Positions 22,779-26,308 of a DNA stretch of 26,308 nt are shown piece after piece; positions within the stretch are counted from its first letter, which is position 1, and each line of letters opens with the position of its first letter. Position numbers and translations under genes: made by a program. The notes beneath the pieces are model-generated. The model did not search any database and was not told the DNA's origin. It saw only the letters and a list, made by a program, of their open reading frames with translations. The stretch is taken from contig DVGY01000040.1 in NCBI GenBank assembly GCA_018712465.1, positions 1 to 26,308 on the forward strand. Reading direction: 5' to 3'. The DNA comes from Candidatus Egerieicola pullicola (GTDB taxonomy: Bacteria; Bacillota; Clostridia; Oscillospirales; Ruminococcaceae).

Positions 22779-22806
22779 GGCTGGGTGGACAAAACCCGGC
22801 CTTTTT
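22779..22806 (+). terminator. Intrinsic terminator/attenuator between the DUF523 gene and pth
   Basis: GGCTGGGT (22779-22786) pairs with ACCCGGCC (22794-22801) with one G-U pair and a 7-base loop, then five T residues (22802-22806). It lies only 26 bases before the pth start, leaving little space for a promoter. Confidence 0.75.
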
Positions 22807-22831
22807 GGCGCAGGCCAGAAAGGAAAAGATT

Positions 22832-23422
22832 ATGGGATTTTTTGGAAAATCAACCTTCGATTACCTTATTGCAGGGCTGGGAAATCCCGGCCCCAAGTAC
22901 GACGGCACCCGGCACAATGCCGGCTTTCGGGCGTTGGACGCAGTGGCAAAGGAATTTGGAATTGAAGTGGCAAAGCGGAAATTTCAAGGACTGATGGGTC
23001 AGGGTGAGATTGCCGGCAAGCGCTGCCTTTTGCTCAAGCCTCAGACCTTTATGAATCTTTCCGGGGAATCGGTGGAGGCGGCCTGCCAATACTATAAGAT
23101 CCCCTATGACAAAGTGATTGTTTTATTTGACGACATTTCCCTGGAGCCGGGACAGCTCCGCATCCGACGGAAAGGCACCCACGGGGGACACAATGGGGTG
23201 CGCAGTATCATTGAGTGTACCGGCAGCGAGGATTTCCCCCGAGTGAAACTGGGAGTGGGTAAAAAGCCCCATCCGGATTACGATTTGGCAGACTGGGTGC
23301 TGGGGAAATTCACCCCGGAGCAGAACAAGGCCATGGAGGATGCCATCGGCCACTGTCCGGAAATCATCCAGCTGATGGTGCAGGGGAAGATCGATCAGGC
23401 CATGAACCGGTTTAACCGGTAA
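22832..23422 (+). CDS. pth: Peptidyl-tRNA hydrolase
   Basis: A 196-residue Pth that hydrolyses the ester bond of peptidyl-tRNAs released from stalled ribosomes. Family residues are visible: GLGNPGPKY, catalytic His28 in TRHNAGF, Asn75 in TFMNLSG, the FDDISLEPG acid region (Asp100-101) and Asn121 in GGHNG. ATG 22832 has AAAGGA 7 bases upstream. The 10-residue extension before LIAGLGNPG (MGFFGKSTFD) is slightly longer than in E. coli Pth and common in relatives of this organism. mfd follows after 38 bases with no terminator, the conserved pth-mfd order of Firmicutes. No promoter is obvious after the upstream terminator, so expression may come from read-through or a promoter inside the DUF523 gene. 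Confidence 0.97.
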   Translation: MGFFGKSTFDYLIAGLGNPGPKYDGTRHNAGFRALDAVAKEFGIEVAKRKFQGLMGQGEIAGKRCLLLKPQTFMNLSGESVEAACQYYKIPYDKVIVLFDDISLEPGQLRIRRKGTHGGHNGVRSIIECTGSEDFPRVKLGVGKKPHPDYDLADWVLGKFTPEQNKAMEDAIGHCPEIIQLMVQGKIDQAMNRFNR

Positions 23423-23460
23423 AAAGGAATCGGACAGCAGATCGAAATGGGAGGAGTACG

Positions 23461-26308
23461 GTGAACCTGTTTGTTTGGGCAGCCAACCGGTTGCCGGAAT
23501 ATCAACAGTTAAAAAGCGATTTACAGCAAAACAAAACCCCGGTGATGGTCACCGGGGTCAGCGGCATTCACCAGGCCCACTTTGCCGCTGCGCTGGCTTT
23601 GGAATGGGGCAGGAAGATTTTGCTTTTGACCCCCCAGGAGTCGGAGGCCCAGCGGATCAAAGAGGACATCTGCCGGTTTGCCGGGGCTGACATCGCCCAG
23701 GTCTATCCTGCGCGGGAATGGAATCTGCGTTCGGTGCAGACAGCGTCCCGGGAATACGAACAGCAGCGGATTGGCGCATTGGAAGGACTGGTGGAAGGAA
23801 AAGTCCAGGTGTTGCTGACTTCGGTGGAAGCCTTGATGCAGCCTGTTCTGCCTCCACAGCGGCTCAACCAACTGGTGTTTACCCTTTCTTCCGGGGACAG
23901 CATGGAGCCTCAGGCCCTGGCCCAAAAGCTGGTCAATGCAGGATACAGCCGGGCGGTACAGGTAGAAGGCCCGGGACAGTTTGCCCTGCGGGGCGGAATC
24001 TTAGATGTGTTCTGTCCCGGCCGCAGCGAACCGGTGCGGATTGAGTTTTGGGGAGACGAGATTGATACGCTCACCTCCTTTGATCCGGAGACGCAGCGCC
24101 GTACTGATCCGGTAGACACCCTTACCGTAACACCGGCATTGGAAGCCATCTGCCCGGACAAGGAAGCGCTGGCCAAGCAGTTGATTCAGATGAGCAAAAA
24201 GTGCCGGGATCAAAAACAGAAGCAGCGCTTAGAAGAGGATGCCGCTTTGCTGGAAGCGGAGGACGGCAGCCTAAATTTGGACAAATACCAGCCGCTCTGG
24301 GAACAGCCGGCGGGGCTGTGGGATTACTTCCCTGCTGACAGTTTGGTGCTTTGCTCCGACTTGGCGGGTATTCGGGCTCGCGGTAAAGGAGTGCACCAGC
24401 AGTACCAGGAAGATGTAAAGCTGCTGTTGGAGGAAGGAGAACTGAGCAAAGGCATAGAAGGCCATTGTTTTTCCTTTTCTCAGGCTTTCTCCCCTTTGGA
24501 AAAGCGTCCGATGGCTCTGCTGGAGACTTTTTCCCGGGGTTATCCGGATCTAAAGCTGGGTGGGCTGATCCCCTGCCGGTATATGGCGGGTTCTTCCATC
24601 GGGGGCGAGATCAAGGTGCTCCAAGAAGATTTGGCGCCTTTGATGGAAGCGGGTTATGCCGTGGCCATTCTCTGTGGTGGAGAAAAGGGTGGTTTACAGC
24701 TGGCTCAGGATCTGCAAAAGTTGGGGTTGAAGGCGGATTACGCCCGGACAGCGGAGGAAATCCAACCGGGACATATTCTGATTTTGCCGGGCAGCGTGTC
24801 TGGCGGAATGGAGTACCCGGACAGCAAATTTGCCTTAATGACTCTGCGCCGGGAGGGGGGCGTGCCCAAAAAGAAGCGGAAAAAGTACCGCCAGGGCAAG
24901 CAGCTCCATTCCCTGGACGACTTAACTCCCGGAGATGCGGTGGTGCATTCCTCCTACGGCATCGGCATCTTCCAGGGAATTCAGCAGATCACCAATAAGG
25001 GAATTGTCAAAGACTATATTAAAATCCAGTACGCCGGCACCGATGTGCTGTATGTGCCGGTGACCCAGTTGGACCTGGTGAGCCGGTATATCGGTCCCCG
25101 GGAAGACAGCAAGGTGAAGCTCAACCGCCTGAATTCCGGAGATTGGCAGAAAACCAAACAGCGGGTGAAAAAAGCCTGCGACGACATGGCGGACCAGCTG
25201 ACCAGACTCTACGCCCAGCGGATGCAGCAGAAGGGTTATGCCTTTTCCAAGGACACCCCCTGGCAGCGGGAGTTTGAGGAACGGTTTGAATACGAGGAAA
25301 CGGAAGACCAGCTCACCTGTATCCAAGAGATCAAGGAGGACATGGAGCGTCAGGCTCCTATGGACCGGCTTCTCTGCGGAGACGTGGGCTTTGGTAAAAC
25401 AGAGGTGGCGCTTCGGGCGGCTTTTAAGTGCATTATGGATCACAAGCAGTGCGCCATCCTCTGCCCCACCACCATCCTGGCTTGGCAGCACTATCAGACT
25501 GCCTTGCAGCGGTTTGAAGCCTACCCGGATATTCGCATTGAGCTGCTCAGCCGGTTCCGTACTCCGAAACAGCAGCAGGAAACCCTGGCCAAGCTGAAGC
25601 GGGGGGAAGTGGATTTGGTAATCGGCACTCACCGCTTGGTGCAGAAAGATGTGGAGTTTTCCGATCTGGGATTGGCCATCATCGACGAGGAACAGCGATT
25701 CGGAGTGGCCCACAAGGAGCGGTTTAAGGAGATGTTCCGGGGTGTGGATGTGTTGACCCTTTCTGCAACCCCCATCCCCCGGACTTTGAACATGGCTATG
25801 AGCGGCATCCGGGATATGTCGGTGATTGAGCAGCCTCCCCAGGACCGGCATCCGGTGCAGACCTATGTGGTGGAGCACGACGAGCTGTTTTTGGCGGAAG
25901 CCATTCGCAAGGAACTTCGCCGGGGCGGGCAGGTGTACTATATCCACAACCGGGTGGAGTCCATTCAAGCCAAAGCCAATAAGCTGGCGGCGCTGCTGCC
26001 AGATGCTCGGATTGGGGTGGCCCACGGCAAAATGCCGGAGGATCAGCTCAGCGATATTTGGAAGCAGCTGATGGATCACGAAATTGATGTGCTGCTCTGC
26101 ACTACCATCATTGAAACCGGGGTGGATGTGAAAAACGCAAATACTCTGATTATTGAGGACGCCGACCGATTGGGATTAAGTCAGCTCTACCAGCTGCGAG
26201 GACGGGTGGGCCGCTCCACCCGCCGTGCCTACGCTTACTTTACCTTTCAGCCTCAAAAGGTGCTCAGTGAAATTGCCACCAAGCGGCTGAACGCCATCCG
26301 GGAATTTA
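23461..26308 (+). CDS. mfd: Transcription-repair coupling factor Mfd (3' partial)
   Basis: The frame is open from GTG 23461 to the window end, 949 codons of an expected ~1150-1180. GGAGGAG (23450-23456) lies just upstream of the start. Mfd removes RNA polymerase stalled at DNA damage and recruits UvrA. Domains in order are a UvrB-like N-terminal region (VMVTGVSGIHQAHFAAAL; RGGILDVFCPG), a lysine-rich linker (VPKKKRKKY), the RNA polymerase-interacting domain (GDAVVHSSYGIGIFQGI...YVPVTQLDLV), and a RecG-like translocase. The translocase has Walker A GDVGFGKTE (~25379-25405), the DEEQ box at 25684-25695, SATPIPRT and the LRGRVGRS motif. Only the end of the translocase module and the C-terminal UvrA-masking domain lie outside the window. 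Probably co-transcribed with pth. Confidence 0.97.
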   Translation, partial: MNLFVWAANRLPEYQQLKSDLQQNKTPVMVTGVSGIHQAHFAAALALEWGRKILLLTPQESEAQRIKEDICRFAGADIAQVYPAREWNLRSVQTASREYEQQRIGALEGLVEGKVQVLLTSVEALMQPVLPPQRLNQLVFTLSSGDSMEPQALAQKLVNAGYSRAVQVEGPGQFALRGGILDVFCPGRSEPVRIEFWGDEIDTLTSFDPETQRRTDPVDTLTVTPALEAICPDKEALAKQLIQMSKKCRDQKQKQRLEEDAALLEAEDGSLNLDKYQPLWEQPAGLWDYFPADSLVLCSDLAGIRARGKGVHQQYQEDVKLLLEEGELSKGIEGHCFSFSQAFSPLEKRPMALLETFSRGYPDLKLGGLIPCRYMAGSSIGGEIKVLQEDLAPLMEAGYAVAILCGGEKGGLQLAQDLQKLGLKADYARTAEEIQPGHILILPGSVSGGMEYPDSKFALMTLRREGGVPKKKRKKYRQGKQLHSLDDLTPGDAVVHSSYGIGIFQGIQQITNKGIVKDYIKIQYAGTDVLYVPVTQLDLVSRYIGPREDSKVKLNRLNSGDWQKTKQRVKKACDDMADQLTRLYAQRMQQKGYAFSKDTPWQREFEERFEYEETEDQLTCIQEIKEDMERQAPMDRLLCGDVGFGKTEVALRAAFKCIMDHKQCAILCPTTILAWQHYQTALQRFEAYPDIRIELLSRFRTPKQQQETLAKLKRGEVDLVIGTHRLVQKDVEFSDLGLAIIDEEQRFGVAHKERFKEMFRGVDVLTLSATPIPRTLNMAMSGIRDMSVIEQPPQDRHPVQTYVVEHDELFLAEAIRKELRRGGQVYYIHNRVESIQAKANKLAALLPDARIGVAHGKMPEDQLSDIWKQLMDHEIDVLLCTTIIETGVDVKNANTLIIEDADRLGLSQLYQLRGRVGRSTRRAYAYFTFQPQKVLSEIATKRLNAIREF

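Noticed and set aside
23406..23420. 15-base palindrome (two 7-base arms around one T) at the end of pth
   Set aside because: It falls in the last codons (Asn-Arg-Phe-Asn-Arg-stop) and arises from repeated Asn-Arg codons; no T-tract follows.
24871..24890. Lysine-rich stretch in Mfd
   Set aside because: A basic linker before the RNA polymerase-interacting domain is normal in Firmicute Mfd proteins.
24922..26079. 385-codon open frame antisense to mfd
   Set aside because: The sense frame carries the full RID and translocase motifs of Mfd; the antisense frame is a composition artefact.

Overview
The window looks like core chromosome of a spore-forming, low-redundancy Clostridia genome, most likely Oscillospirales (Oscillospiraceae/Ruminococcaceae-like). 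The evidence is strong Gram-positive Shine-Dalgarno sites, extended -10 promoters, a minimal spoVAC-spoVAD-spoVAE cluster, a ProS3-type prolyl-tRNA synthetase with a C-terminal cysteine cluster, moderately GC-rich coding sequence, and frequent GTG/TTG starts. No mobile element, CRISPR array, rRNA or tRNA was seen. The taxonomic placement is inference from gene content, not from a marker search.

Left part (1-6920, all +). A 5'-truncated membrane protein resembles a P-type ATPase whose signature motifs have decayed, and is closely followed by ogt (alkylguanine repair) and an intrinsic terminator. A YfhO-family polytopic membrane protein and proS follow, each with its own promoter; the two promoters share 16 identical bases. 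A bidirectional terminator separates proS from the convergent glyA.

Middle part (6930-14728, mostly -). glyA has a good sigma-A promoter. A three-gene run, CPBP-family membrane protein > esterase > rarA, reads leftward; the last pair overlaps by 4 bases. Upstream of it is a 268-bp non-coding stretch (11408-11675) packed with nine copies of a TTNTCAACA-like 9-mer resembling DnaA boxes. This is the most unusual non-coding feature. tadA, a small DUF6514-like protein gene (+) and a GH36 alpha-galactosidase gene (-) follow.

Right part (14885-26308). A FUSC-family membrane protein and a large, poorly classified cytoplasmic glycoside-hydrolase-like protein each have their own promoter. The leftward spoVAC-AD-AE cluster (dipicolinic acid uptake into the forespore) shares a divergent promoter region with a rightward run: a 38-aa single-span membrane peptide, xpt (xanthine salvage) and a DUF523/TudS-like iron-sulfur protein. 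After an intrinsic terminator come pth (peptidyl-tRNA hydrolase) and mfd (transcription-repair coupling), the latter running off the window end.

Most genes are ordinary housekeeping genes. The points worth a second look are two membrane proteins that keep a family fold but have lost catalytic residues (the P-type ATPase-like protein and the CPBP protein), the DnaA-box-like cluster, and the unclassified glycosidase. I did not find convincing evidence of a wholly new multi-gene system.
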